A stretch of 12,734 nucleotides of DNA from Thermoflexales bacterium (GCA_030834835.1 JAUQXD010000480.1:1-12734), one strand, 5' to 3'. Numbered from the stretch's first letter, positions 1-7,140 are shown. The notes: generated from the sequence alone by a model not told the origin. Program-made: numbers and translations.

Positions 1-767
1 ACCGCATCCACAATCGCCTGCGCCGGTCTGGCCGGATCATCGACGGTGATCAACGGCCCCAGCAGCCGGGCGGCGCGCAGTTTGTCGCGATCTAATTTGT
101 CCGTCATGGCGGTTTGAGTCCAACCTGGGAAAACGGTCGAAACATGGACGCCCGTGCCGGCTACCTCACGCCGCAACGCGCGGCTGAAACCGCGAATCGC
201 GGCCCGCGTAGCGGTGTAGATTGCTGCGCCGGGCGGTTCCAGCAGGCCCATCATGCTGCTGACATTGACGATGTGGCCGTGCCGCTGCTTCAACATCACG
301 GGCAGGACGAGCTGTGTCAGGCGAATCGGGCCGTAGACGTTGACGTTAATGATCTGTCGCACGGCCGCATCGGGCGGGTAGTCCAGCGGTCCGCCCAGCG
401 AGAGTCCCGCATTGTTGACCAGCACATCGATGCGCCCGAAGTGACGCAGCGACGTTTCGACCACGCGTGACAAATCAGCGGCGCAGGTCATATCGGCTGG
501 GACGCACAACACGGGGTCTGGCCGCGCGGCGAAATCGCGCGTCAGTTCAGCGGCGACCACGGCCAACACTTCGGCCCGACGTGCGACCAGCACCAACATT
601 GCGCCCTGAGCGGCGAAGGCGCGCGCGGTTGCCCGGCCAATGCCCGCCGACGCGCCCGTAATGATCACGACCTGACCACGAAGATCGATCGGGTGGGGGC
701 GGGCCGCCACTCGCCACACTCCGAAACTCACCCCCGCTAGCGTCGCCCATAACCATGATCGCTGCAT
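1..767 (-). CDS. Membrane-anchored short-chain dehydrogenase/reductase (SDR), 3' end cut by window edge
   Basis: I translated the minus strand from ATG at 767; 255 codons are open to the left edge with no stop. Residues 1-22 are hydrophobic (WLWATLAGVSFGVW), a likely N-terminal membrane anchor. A Rossmann fold follows: TGASAGIG at 37-44 (NAD(P)-binding glycine motif), arginines 63-64 after the second strand (suggesting NADP preference), D92, NNAG at 118-121, N141/N143, catalytic S171 and Y184 at the normal 13-residue spacing. The usual YxxxK is YTATR, so the catalytic lysine position is R188. A GGGAGG ribosome site sits 4 bases before the start. This is a classical SDR oxidoreductase; the substrate cannot be read from sequence. 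It is divergent from the CO dehydrogenase string, so probably unrelated to it. The family call is firm; activity is open because of the K-to-R change. Confidence 0.9.
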   Translation of the reverse strand, partial: MQRSWLWATLAGVSFGVWRVAARPHPIDLRGQVVIITGASAGIGRATARAFAAQGAMLVLVARRAEVLAVVAAELTRDFAARPDPVLCVPADMTCAADLSRVVETSLRHFGRIDVLVNNAGLSLGGPLDYPPDAAVRQIINVNVYGPIRLTQLVLPVMLKQRHGHIVNVSSMMGLLEPPGAAIYTATRAAIRGFSRALRREVAGTGVHVSTVFPGWTQTAMTDKLDRDKLRAARLLGPLITVDDPARPAQAIVDA

Positions 768-844
768 GCCGCCTCCCGAAAAATCAAAAGATGCGGCCCA
801 TTTTACCGTGCTTTATGAGAGAGGCATGAATTTCATGGGAGTGG

Positions 845-860
845 ACGTGCATATTCACGT
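845..860. promoter_or_regulatory. Imperfect 16-bp palindrome, possible operator
   Basis: ACGTG (845-849) and CACGT (856-860) are perfect inverted arms around CATATT, whose inner ATAT is also symmetric; only one base pair breaks the symmetry. It lies in the divergent intergenic region, a sensible place for a repressor or activator site. No known regulator motif is recognised. Confidence 0.3.
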
Positions 861-888
861 TATGTGTGCGACTTAACACCCCAATCAT

Positions 889-900
889 TGACATCTGTCA
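889..900. promoter_or_regulatory. TGACA-N2-TGTCA palindrome, possible operator
   Basis: This is a perfect 5-bp inverted repeat with a 2-base spacer, about 135 bp upstream of the HMA-like gene that heads the CODH string. Its first half overlaps a TTGACA hexamer at 888-893, so a bound protein could block a promoter there. The regulator is unknown. Confidence 0.3.
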
Positions 901-1035
901 CTGTTACCTCGTCACCAGTCATACTATATTTAACCTGACCATTTGTATCTGTTTTGGATACGTGAAAGCATTGGTTACTGGTTGTTCCGCTTGTGAAGTC
1001 CTAAACAACCCCATCCCACTCTAGAGGTAGGTAGC

Positions 1036-1425
1036 ATGGAAACAGTAACGATTGATGTCCCTACGATGTATGCTGACCACCACGTCAGCGATGTCCGGCG
1101 TTTGTTGCTGGCGCTGCCGGGCGTTGAAGATGTATATGCCAGCAGCGCGTTCCATGTCGTGCGAGCGCGCATCGACCCGGCCACGGCCAGTGAAGCGGGT
1201 TTGCGTGACGTGCTCAGTGCGGCCGGTTATCTGGGCGAGCTGCAAATCATCACGGAAGATTGGAAAAGCGGCACGCCCAAGGAAACGGAAGACAACCCGT
1301 TCCGGCACACGTCCGCGTCCGAGCAGATGAAGGGGGTTGCCTTCGGGCAAGCAGTTGAAACGACCGGCCGGCCGCTGTGGCCGTGCCCCGGTATGGGACC
1401 CGTGAAAGCAATGGAGGAGGCATAG
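1036..1425 (+). CDS. Small HMA-fold-like protein lacking the CxxC metal motif, upstream of cooS
   Basis: This is a 129-aa protein. Residues 2-70 look like a heavy-metal-associated (ferredoxin-like beta-alpha-beta-beta-alpha-beta) domain: a first strand, a helix ending in LLALPGVEDV (24-33), a strand HVVRARID (40-47) and a final helix up to AAGY (62-65). The usual M-x-C-x-x-C loop is replaced by MYADHH (11-16), so both cysteine ligands are absent, with two histidines close by. The C-terminal tail (about 71-129) is Pro/Gly-rich and has the only cysteine, C117, in PCPGMG. A GAGGTAGG ribosome site precedes ATG 1036. The stop is 3 bp from the cooS start, so the two genes should be translated together. 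A role in CODH maturation or metal handling is inferred from position only. The fold call is moderate; the function is unknown. Confidence 0.8.
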   Translation: METVTIDVPTMYADHHVSDVRRLLLALPGVEDVYASSAFHVVRARIDPATASEAGLRDVLSAAGYLGELQIITEDWKSGTPKETEDNPFRHTSASEQMKGVAFGQAVETTGRPLWPCPGMGPVKAMEEA

Positions 1426-1428
1426 ATC

Positions 1429-3444
1429 ATGGCTAAGGACAAGAAGACCCCGCAGCAATTCTCGATCGATCCGGCCGCGCAGCAGATGTTGATTCGCGCA
1501 GATTCACTGGGCATCGGCACGGCGTTCTCGCGCGCGGAAGCGATGCCGGCCTGCAACATCGGCTCGGCGGGCATGTGCTGCAAGATGTGCGGCATGGGTC
1601 CGTGCCGCTTGACCAAAGACGGCAGCACCGGCGTGTGCGGCGCGACGATCGATACGATCCAGGCCCGCAACTTCGTGCGCATGGTGGCCGCCGGTTCGGC
1701 CGCGCACTCCGATCATGGCCGCGACATGGCCTTTCTATTGAAGGCCGTGGCGAACGGTGAAGCGGAAGGCTACTCGATTCGCGACGTGGCGCGCTTGCGC
1801 GTCGCGGCTGCGAAGTCAGGCGTCCCGATCGATAAGCGCAGCCCCAACGAGATCGCCAACGATCTGGCCGATCTGTACATCGCGCAGTTTGGTCAGCAGC
1901 GCGGTGAACTCCTGCCCATCCGGCGCGCGCCTGCCAAGCGCCAGAAGTTGTGGCGTGAGAAGGGCGTCGTGCCGCGCGGCATCGATCGTGAAACGGTGGA
2001 AGCGTTACACCGCACGCATATCGGCGACGATCAAGACCCGGTGCATTTGTTGCAGCACGCGGTTCGAACATCACTGGCGGACGGTTGGGGCGGCTCGATG
2101 ATCGCCACCGATGTGGCCGACATTGTCTTCGGCACACCGGCCCCGGTCGTGGGACAGGCCAACCTCGGCGTATTACGGGCGGATATGGTCAACGTGGTCA
2201 TCCACGGCCATGAGCCGATCCTGAGCGAGATGATCGTGGCGGCGTCGCAAACGCCCGATATTATTGAATATGCCAAAGCGGCGGGCGCGAACGGCGTGAA
2301 TCTGGCCGGCATCTGCTGCACGGCGAATGCACTCCGGATGCGGCAGGGTGTGCCCGCGGCCGGTAACTTCCTTCATCAAGAACTCGCCATCCTCACCGGC
2401 TCGGTCGAAGCGATGGTCGTCGATGTGCAGTGCATCATGCAGGCGCTGGTCGGCCTCGCGGAGAACTTCCACACCAAGGTCATCACCACCTCGGCGAAGG
2501 TCAAACTCAAGGGCGCAACGCACATGGAGTTTGACGAGCATCACGCGATGACGATTGCGAAAGACATCCTCAAAGTCGCCATCGATAACTTCAAGAATCG
2601 CGGCGCGATCGAGATTCCGCACGACGTGGAAGATCTGGTGCCGGGCTTCTCGCACGAATATATCAACTACATGCTGGGCGGTTCGTATCGGTCGTCGTTC
2701 CGCCCGCTGAATGACGCCATTATGAGCGGCCGCATTCGCGGCGTGGCCGCCATCGTGGGCTGCAACAATCCGCGCAGCCAGCAGGACTATCTGCACACGC
2801 ACGTCACGCGCGAACTACTGAAGCAGGACGTGCTCGTCGTCGAGACGGGCTGCGGCGCGATTGCATCCGCGAAGTTGGGCTTGCTGTTGGGCGAAGCCGG
2901 CCTCGATCAATGCGGTTCTGGCCTGCGCGAAATCTGCGAGACGGTGGGCATCCCGCCGGTGCTGCACATGGGCTCGTGCGTGGATAACACGCGCATCCTG
3001 ACCGTGCTGACACAGATGGTGGAAGAGGGTGGCCTGGGCGATGACATCGATCAGATTCCGGCGGTTGGCCTTGCGCCCGAGTGGATGAGCGAGAAGGCGC
3101 TGGCGATCGGTACGTACTGTGTCGCTTCGGGCGCGTACGTTATCTTCGGCGGATCATCGCCGCTGGAAGGCATGCCCGACAAGGTCAGTGGCAGCGCCGA
3201 TGTGTTGAGCTATATCAGCGAAGGCTGGGAGGCCCTGTACGGCGGCAAGATGGAGTTCATCGAAGACCCCGACAAGATGGTCACGGCCACGCTCGCGCAC
3301 ATCGACAAGAAGCGCGCGGCGCTGGGTCTGCCGGAATGGAAGGCGGACAAGTTCGGGCGCAGCGGCGACAAGCGCATGAACGAACTGGAAGCCATGCCGC
3401 TCGATGAGAAGATGGCCGCCATGTACGGCGCGGTGCTGAACTGA
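1429..3444 (+). CDS. cooS: Anaerobic Ni-Fe carbon monoxide dehydrogenase catalytic subunit
   Basis: The 671-aa protein catalyses CO + H2O <-> CO2 + 2H+ + 2e-. In the Wood-Ljungdahl pathway it reduces CO2 to CO and passes it to acetyl-CoA synthase. The iron-sulfur ligands are all visible: C42 and C50 (D-cluster at the dimer interface), C51, C54, C59 and C70 (B-cluster), and the C-cluster set H261, C297, C335, C445, C475 and C517. These correspond to H261, C295, C333, C446, C476 and C526 of the Carboxydothermus hydrogenoformans enzyme. The C475-to-C517 interval is 42 residues against 50 there, because the GLGGPLPL-type stretch before HMGSC is missing; I read this as a clade difference, not damage. 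GGAGGAGG at 1413-1420 is an excellent ribosome site. The gene follows the HMA-like gene by 3 bp and precedes acsB. No CooC is seen in this window. Confidence 0.97.
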   Translation: MAKDKKTPQQFSIDPAAQQMLIRADSLGIGTAFSRAEAMPACNIGSAGMCCKMCGMGPCRLTKDGSTGVCGATIDTIQARNFVRMVAAGSAAHSDHGRDMAFLLKAVANGEAEGYSIRDVARLRVAAAKSGVPIDKRSPNEIANDLADLYIAQFGQQRGELLPIRRAPAKRQKLWREKGVVPRGIDRETVEALHRTHIGDDQDPVHLLQHAVRTSLADGWGGSMIATDVADIVFGTPAPVVGQANLGVLRADMVNVVIHGHEPILSEMIVAASQTPDIIEYAKAAGANGVNLAGICCTANALRMRQGVPAAGNFLHQELAILTGSVEAMVVDVQCIMQALVGLAENFHTKVITTSAKVKLKGATHMEFDEHHAMTIAKDILKVAIDNFKNRGAIEIPHDVEDLVPGFSHEYINYMLGGSYRSSFRPLNDAIMSGRIRGVAAIVGCNNPRSQQDYLHTHVTRELLKQDVLVVETGCGAIASAKLGLLLGEAGLDQCGSGLREICETVGIPPVLHMGSCVDNTRILTVLTQMVEEGGLGDDIDQIPAVGLAPEWMSEKALAIGTYCVASGAYVIFGGSSPLEGMPDKVSGSADVLSYISEGWEALYGGKMEFIEDPDKMVTATLAHIDKKRAALGLPEWKADKFGRSGDKRMNELEAMPLDEKMAAMYGAVLN

Positions 3445-3452
3445 GAAATAGA

Positions 3453-3626
3453 GGACGCAGATAAACGCAGATTACGCTGATTATTCTTTGGTTGAGTGTC
3501 ATGCTGAGTTCCGTAGGAACGAAGCATCTCGATTATGAATCAAACGAGATTCCTCGCCGCAGTGCGGCTCGGAATGACACATTCGATAGGTTTTTGAATC
3601 CGCGTTCATCTGCGAAATCTGCGTCC
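3453..3626. repeat. Nested palindromic repeat filling the cooS-acsB gap
   Basis: Two elements are nested. Outer: a 30-bp arm at 3453-3482 (begins GGACGCAGAT) matches the reverse complement of 3597-3626 with a few mismatches and a small offset; the internal words are CGCAGAT-type. Inner: GTGTCAT (3496-3502) and ATGACAC (3574-3580) are perfect ends of an imperfect stem-loop, with CTCG/CGAG near its tip. Neither encodes a protein. Both look like interspersed repeats found between genes in some large environmental genomes. The inserted DNA ends 10 bases before the acsB ribosome site. In RNA it could fold into a long hairpin and affect cooS/acsB stoichiometry or mRNA processing (inference). Confidence 0.75.
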
Positions 3627-3645
3627 AATATATCTGGAGATAATC

Positions 3646-5937
3646 ATGTCCAAATACATTGCCACTCGTGCGATGCGGGGCGCTAGCGCCCTCGTGAATG
3701 AAACCGAAGCGATGCTGCAAAAGGCGCTGGCCGAGAAAGGGCCGGATTGCAAAGTCGCTTTTCCGAACACCGCGTATTATCTGCCGACGATCTTCGGCAT
3801 GACGGGCACGGCGGTCGAAACGCTGGGCCAGCTGCCGCCGATCTTGAAGCATGCCCGATCGCTGTTGCATCCGCTGCCGTCCGACAAGCACTGGACGCCG
3901 TATCTGGGCGAGACGCTGGACAGCGGCATGGCGACGTTGCTGGCCGCCGAAACGCTGGAAGCGATCCGCTTTGTGTACGGCTTGCAGCCCGAGCCGATGC
4001 CGGGCCTTAAACTGGCGGGCGGCACATCGTTTACCAGTCCCGATGCGGGCAACGGCCAACAGGGAACCGATGGGGGCCACCTGAACGGCCCGATCGACGA
4101 CATCCGGCTGCGCTCGTGGGGCATTCAACTGGTCGATGGGCGCATGCCGGGCTTCGCGGCCATCGTTGGTTGCGCCAAGAGCAACGAAGTCGCCGTGAAG
4201 ATCGTTCGGGAGTTGCAGCGCCGCAGTATCCTCACGTTCTTATCGGGTAACGTGAACGGCCGCAGCATCATCCATCAATTGCAGGAAGAAGGCGTCGAAC
4301 TGGGCTACGATACGTTCACGGTGCCGTTCGGCACGGATACGCTGAGCGCGATCTACGCGTTGGGCTTCGCCACCCGATCGGCCTTGACGTTTGGCGGCAT
4401 GAAGGGCGGTATGCCGCGCGAGATTTTGAATTACAACAAAGATCGTGTCTTCGCCTTCGTGCTCGCACTCGGCGAAGTGGACGATCTGAAGTACGCGGCG
4501 GCGGCGGGCGCGATCAACTTTGGCTTCCCCGTCATCGCCGATACCGTCATCCCCGAAATTCTGCCGACGGGTGTCACTACCTACGAACACGTCGTGTCGA
4601 TGCCGTTCAACGAAATCGGCGGCAAGGACGACATGGAACGCGCCGAACAACTGGTGCAGAAGTGCATCGAAGTGCGCGGCGTCAAAGTGAAAGTGTCCAA
4701 CGTGCCCGTGCCCGTGCCGTACGGCTCGGCGTTTGAAGGCGAAGTCGTGCGCAAGACCGATATGCGCATCGAGTTTGGCGGCAAGCACACGCGCTGCTTC
4801 GAATTCCTGCACATGACCGATCTGGACGCGATCACCGACGGCAAAGTGGAAGTGGTCGGCCCGACGTTCGAGAACATCCCGGCGCAGGGCCACATGGATA
4901 TGGGCATCGTCGTCGAGGTGGCGGGCCGCAAGATGCAGACCGACTTCGAGCCGGTGCTGGAGCGGCAGATTCACTACTTCGTCAACGGCGCGTCGGGCAT
5001 TCAGCACATCGGGCAGCGCGACATCGCGTGGATTCGCATATCCAACAACGCCGCCGATAAAGGCTTTAATTTAGAGCACTTCGGCAAGATTTTGCACGCG
5101 CGCTTCCACGCCGACTTCGGCGCGATCGTCGATAAGGTGCAGGTGACCATCTACACCGATCCGGCGAAGCACGCCGAGTGGCTGGCGAAGGCGCGCGAAG
5201 GCTACGACTTCCGCAACCGCCGATTGGCCGACCTGACCGACGACAAAGTGGAAGAGTTCTATTCGTGCACGCTGTGCCAATCGTTCGCGCCCAATCACGT
5301 GTGCGTGGTCAGCCCGGAGCGATTGGGCCTGTGCGGTGCGTATAACTGGCTCGATTGCAAGGCGTCGTTCAGCATCAACCCGACCGGCCCCAACAAACCG
5401 ATCAAGCTGGGCAGCCCGATCGATACGAAGAAGGGCTACTGGTCCGGCACCAACGATTACGCCAAGATCGGCTCGCATGACGTGGTTCAAGAAGTGGCGA
5501 TGTACTCGATCATGGAGAATCCGATGACGGCCTGCGGCTGCTTCGAGTGCATCGTGATGCTGATCCCCGAGGCGAACGGCGTGATGGTGGTCAGCCGCGA
5601 GGACACGAGCATGACGCCGGCGGGTATGACGTTCAGCACGCTGGCCGGTGTGGCCGGCGGCGGGCAGCAGACGCCGGGTGTGATGGGCGTGGGCAAGTAT
5701 TACCTGATCAGCCCCAAGTTCATCACGGCGGACGGCGGCTTTAAGCGCGTGGTGTGGATGAGCGGTACCTTGAAGGAGTCGATGGCCGAAGAGTTCAAGG
5801 CCGTGGCGATCCGCGAGGGCGACCCGGACTTGATCGATAAGATCGCCGACGATAAGAGTGTGTCGACGGTGGAAGAACTGCTGGCGTGGATGGAGGAGCA
5901 TAATCATCCCGCGCTGACGATGGATCCGATTTTCTAG
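3646..5937 (+). CDS. acsB: Acetyl-CoA synthase (CODH/ACS complex, bacterial-type ACS subunit)
   Basis: The 763-aa enzyme condenses CO, a corrinoid-bound methyl group and CoA to acetyl-CoA. The A-cluster ligands are complete: C541, C544, C553 and C563 for the [4Fe-4S] cube and CGC at 630-632 for the proximal and distal nickels. Their spacing is identical to Moorella thermoacetica C506, C509, C518, C528, C595 and C597, shifted by 35. The N-terminal CODH-contacting domain is present (FPNTAYYLPTIFGMTG at about 39-54), which distinguishes the bacterial form from the shorter archaeal one. At 763 aa it is slightly longer than the usual ~730, with the extra residues before the A-cluster. GGAG at 3636-3639 places the start at ATG 3646. 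Codon use and GC match cooS. The downstream partners acsD/acsC are separated from it by about 4.3 kb, which is unusual spacing. Confidence 0.97.
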   Translation: MSKYIATRAMRGASALVNETEAMLQKALAEKGPDCKVAFPNTAYYLPTIFGMTGTAVETLGQLPPILKHARSLLHPLPSDKHWTPYLGETLDSGMATLLAAETLEAIRFVYGLQPEPMPGLKLAGGTSFTSPDAGNGQQGTDGGHLNGPIDDIRLRSWGIQLVDGRMPGFAAIVGCAKSNEVAVKIVRELQRRSILTFLSGNVNGRSIIHQLQEEGVELGYDTFTVPFGTDTLSAIYALGFATRSALTFGGMKGGMPREILNYNKDRVFAFVLALGEVDDLKYAAAAGAINFGFPVIADTVIPEILPTGVTTYEHVVSMPFNEIGGKDDMERAEQLVQKCIEVRGVKVKVSNVPVPVPYGSAFEGEVVRKTDMRIEFGGKHTRCFEFLHMTDLDAITDGKVEVVGPTFENIPAQGHMDMGIVVEVAGRKMQTDFEPVLERQIHYFVNGASGIQHIGQRDIAWIRISNNAADKGFNLEHFGKILHARFHADFGAIVDKVQVTIYTDPAKHAEWLAKAREGYDFRNRRLADLTDDKVEEFYSCTLCQSFAPNHVCVVSPERLGLCGAYNWLDCKASFSINPTGPNKPIKLGSPIDTKKGYWSGTNDYAKIGSHDVVQEVAMYSIMENPMTACGCFECIVMLIPEANGVMVVSREDTSMTPAGMTFSTLAGVAGGGQQTPGVMGVGKYYLISPKFITADGGFKRVVWMSGTLKESMAEEFKAVAIREGDPDLIDKIADDKSVSTVEELLAWMEEHNHPALTMDPIF

Positions 5938-5956
5938 CCTCACCTCTGCGAAGCAT

Positions 5957-5988
5957 CCCCTCTCCTAATGGAAACGTTGGGAGGGGGG
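5957..5988. repeat. Imperfect GC-rich hairpin after acsB
   Basis: CCCCTCTCCTAA (5957-5968) and TTGGGAGGGGGG (5977-5988) form an imperfect stem with an 8-base loop, 20 bp after the acsB stop. It could act as a transcript end or stabiliser, but no T-run follows on the + strand (AAAAA instead), so a classical intrinsic terminator is not supported. The CCCTCTCC/GGAGGGG theme resembles the hairpin cluster at 8345-8435, so it may be a decayed copy of the same repeat class. Confidence 0.5.
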
Positions 5989-6018
5989 ACAAAAATGCTG
6001 TGTCAGGGAGGTAGCATC

Positions 6019-6228
6019 ATGTATAAAGATCTAAGCGAAGTAGATTTCGATGCTATAGAATTCAAAGAAGATTTGACTTCACTTCTTGGAAGCATGACTT
6101 CGGACCAACGAGAAGGTGCAGTTAGGCTGATATCCTTAGTTGAAAAACATCTTTCACATATGGGCTATAGACAGATGTGTCGCATCATGATCTATGAAAA
6201 GCGAAAGCTTAGAATTCTGTCAAAGTGA
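6019..6228 (+). CDS. Small protein of unknown function (69 aa), AT-rich
   Basis: I do not recognise this protein. The start ATG 6019 is chosen because GGGAGGT at 6006-6012 lies 6 bases upstream. A longer reading from 5968 would begin inside the hairpin and adds a repeat-like GGGTK stretch. The protein is predicted mostly helical, acidic at the N-terminus (residues 4-19, DLSEVDF, FKED) and basic at the C-terminus (EKRKLRILSK). It has one cysteine (54) and no signal peptide or membrane segment. Base composition is clearly lower in GC than acsB. It sits 69 bp ahead of the nuclease-like gene on the same strand, suggesting a two-gene unit (inference). It could be a small regulator or partner of that protein. 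Confidence 0.6.
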   Translation: MYKDLSEVDFDAIEFKEDLTSLLGSMTSDQREGAVRLISLVEKHLSHMGYRQMCRIMIYEKRKLRILSK

Positions 6229-6241
6229 GTTAGCGCCTTGC

Positions 6242-6280
6242 TGTAACTCTCGACTGTGTGCATCGTAGGAGAGGGTTACA
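6242..6280 (+). promoter_or_regulatory. Possible hairpin covering the ribosome site before the nuclease-like gene
   Basis: TGTAAC-TCTC (6242-6251) can pair with GAGAG-GG-TTACA (6269-6280) with a 2-base bulge. The 3' arm contains most of the strongest Shine-Dalgarno sequence of the region and ends on the A of ATG 6280. If formed in RNA it would hide this site, which suggests translational control. This is inference from pairing only. Confidence 0.3.
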
Positions 6281-6297
6281 TGAAATGAGGCGTTATT

Positions 6298-7140
6298 TTG
6301 CAGGTGCTGATGACGGATCTATCTGGTACACATCTATCGATAAAACAGCAAATTGAGAAGACTACCGCCGAGCAATTTCTTGGCGTCTACAATCGAAGAT
6401 TTGGCACGGATTTCAAGATTAGCCAACTCGGAGATACTCCCGATGTCGAATGTAAGGATCAAGGCTCCGGCAAGAAGCTGTACTTAGAAATTACATTGCT
6501 GCAGGACTGGGAAGGGGAGATACAGGAAAGGCTCAATGAACAGGCATCTGCAAACACAACTCCAAAGTTGGCTAATCATGTTGCCAGCTTCGAAAACGAT
6601 ACTCTACCGACATTGAAAGAACGACTCGTTAATAAAATATCGTCTTATTATGGCCCTGATACTGCTTTGGTTATACGACAAGTAAGTGTGCTTTGGTCAG
6701 CTGAAGATTGGAAACTCCATGTAGGAAAAATAATTTCCGAGGTGCTAGAAGGTAAGAAAGAGAACTATGGAGCGGGAATATGGATTCTCTGTACGAAAAC
6801 CATTGGATTGCTCGGTGAGGATGAGCTTTTCTCTTTATCGGATGAGCCTGGGCAGAAGAAGATTGACATGTCACTACTACACACTAAGATAGGACCTGTT
6901 ACAGCGAAGGTGGCTTGGGCAGGTTCCATTTCTACTGAATTCTCCGACTTCGTTACTCATGACGGTATCGAAATCGTTCGAGTCGAATCACCTCATGGAT
7001 GTGGAGAGGCTATACTGATTGCTTTTCCAAAAGAAGAACCTGAACTTGTGAGGCAGAAGGCAATGGAGTTCTACCACAATCAGATGATATATTATTGCAG
7101 ATGTGGAAGAGGGAAGTTCAGCCATACGGCCTCAGAATAG
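6298..7140 (+). CDS. Probable PD-(D/E)XK-fold nuclease-like protein, unknown role
   Basis: The protein is about 280 aa. Residues 22-68 carry a pattern typical of restriction-endonuclease-like folds: a helix with AEQFLGVYNRRFG (24-36), then PD at 48-49, a short turn, and the strand LYLEIT (61-66). This gives PD...E-x-T with E64 and threonine at the position of the usual lysine. A long helical middle (about 75-125) is followed by strands TALVIRQVSVLW and AGIWILCTKT. The C-terminus has CRCG. The family call is inference from motif pattern. The start is uncertain: TTG 6298 has GAGG 7 bases upstream, while ATG 6310 is the first ATG in the open frame. The best ribosome site (GGAGAGGG) instead serves ATG 6280, which runs in this frame into TGA at 6286-6288. 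Base composition is low: I count 22 G/C in 6601-6660 against 40 in 5521-5580. This suggests horizontal transfer. Confidence 0.65.
   Translation: MQVLMTDLSGTHLSIKQQIEKTTAEQFLGVYNRRFGTDFKISQLGDTPDVECKDQGSGKKLYLEITLLQDWEGEIQERLNEQASANTTPKLANHVASFENDTLPTLKERLVNKISSYYGPDTALVIRQVSVLWSAEDWKLHVGKIISEVLEGKKENYGAGIWILCTKTIGLLGEDELFSLSDEPGQKKIDMSLLHTKIGPVTAKVAWAGSISTEFSDFVTHDGIEIVRVESPHGCGEAILIAFPKEEPELVRQKAMEFYHNQMIYYCRCGRGKFSHTASE

Larger units (their letters stand above)
768..1035. promoter_or_regulatory. Divergent intergenic region between the SDR gene and the CODH/ACS gene string
   Basis: This 268-bp AT-richer stretch must hold the promoters of both flanking genes. I see three short palindromes (825-837 CATGA-N3-TCATG; 845-860; 889-900). 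A TTGACA hexamer lies at 888-893, but no good -10 box lies 16-18 bp after it. The TATATT at 925-930 also has no convincing -35. The exact promoter is therefore not assigned. A 16-codon ORF (826-876) with a GAGAGG ribosome site is also present; I do not call it a gene. Confidence 0.5.

Noticed and set aside
888..930. TTGACA at 888-893 as a -35 box with TATATT at 925-930 as -10
   Set aside because: The spacing is 31 bp, far outside 16-18; no acceptable -10 is found at the right distance.
4240..5007. 255-aa minus-strand ORF inside acsB, and similarly 5071-5943 minus and 2173-2802 minus
   Set aside because: Antisense shadows of acsB and cooS; composition is Arg/His-rich, typical of reverse frames of GC-rich genes, with no family pattern.
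5957..5995. Intrinsic terminator after acsB
   Set aside because: The stem is imperfect and followed by A rather than T on the transcribed strand sense, so I list it only as a hairpin repeat.
5968..6018. 17-codon upstream extension of the 69-aa gene
   Set aside because: It begins inside the hairpin, has no ribosome site, and the good GGGAGGT site points to ATG 6019.
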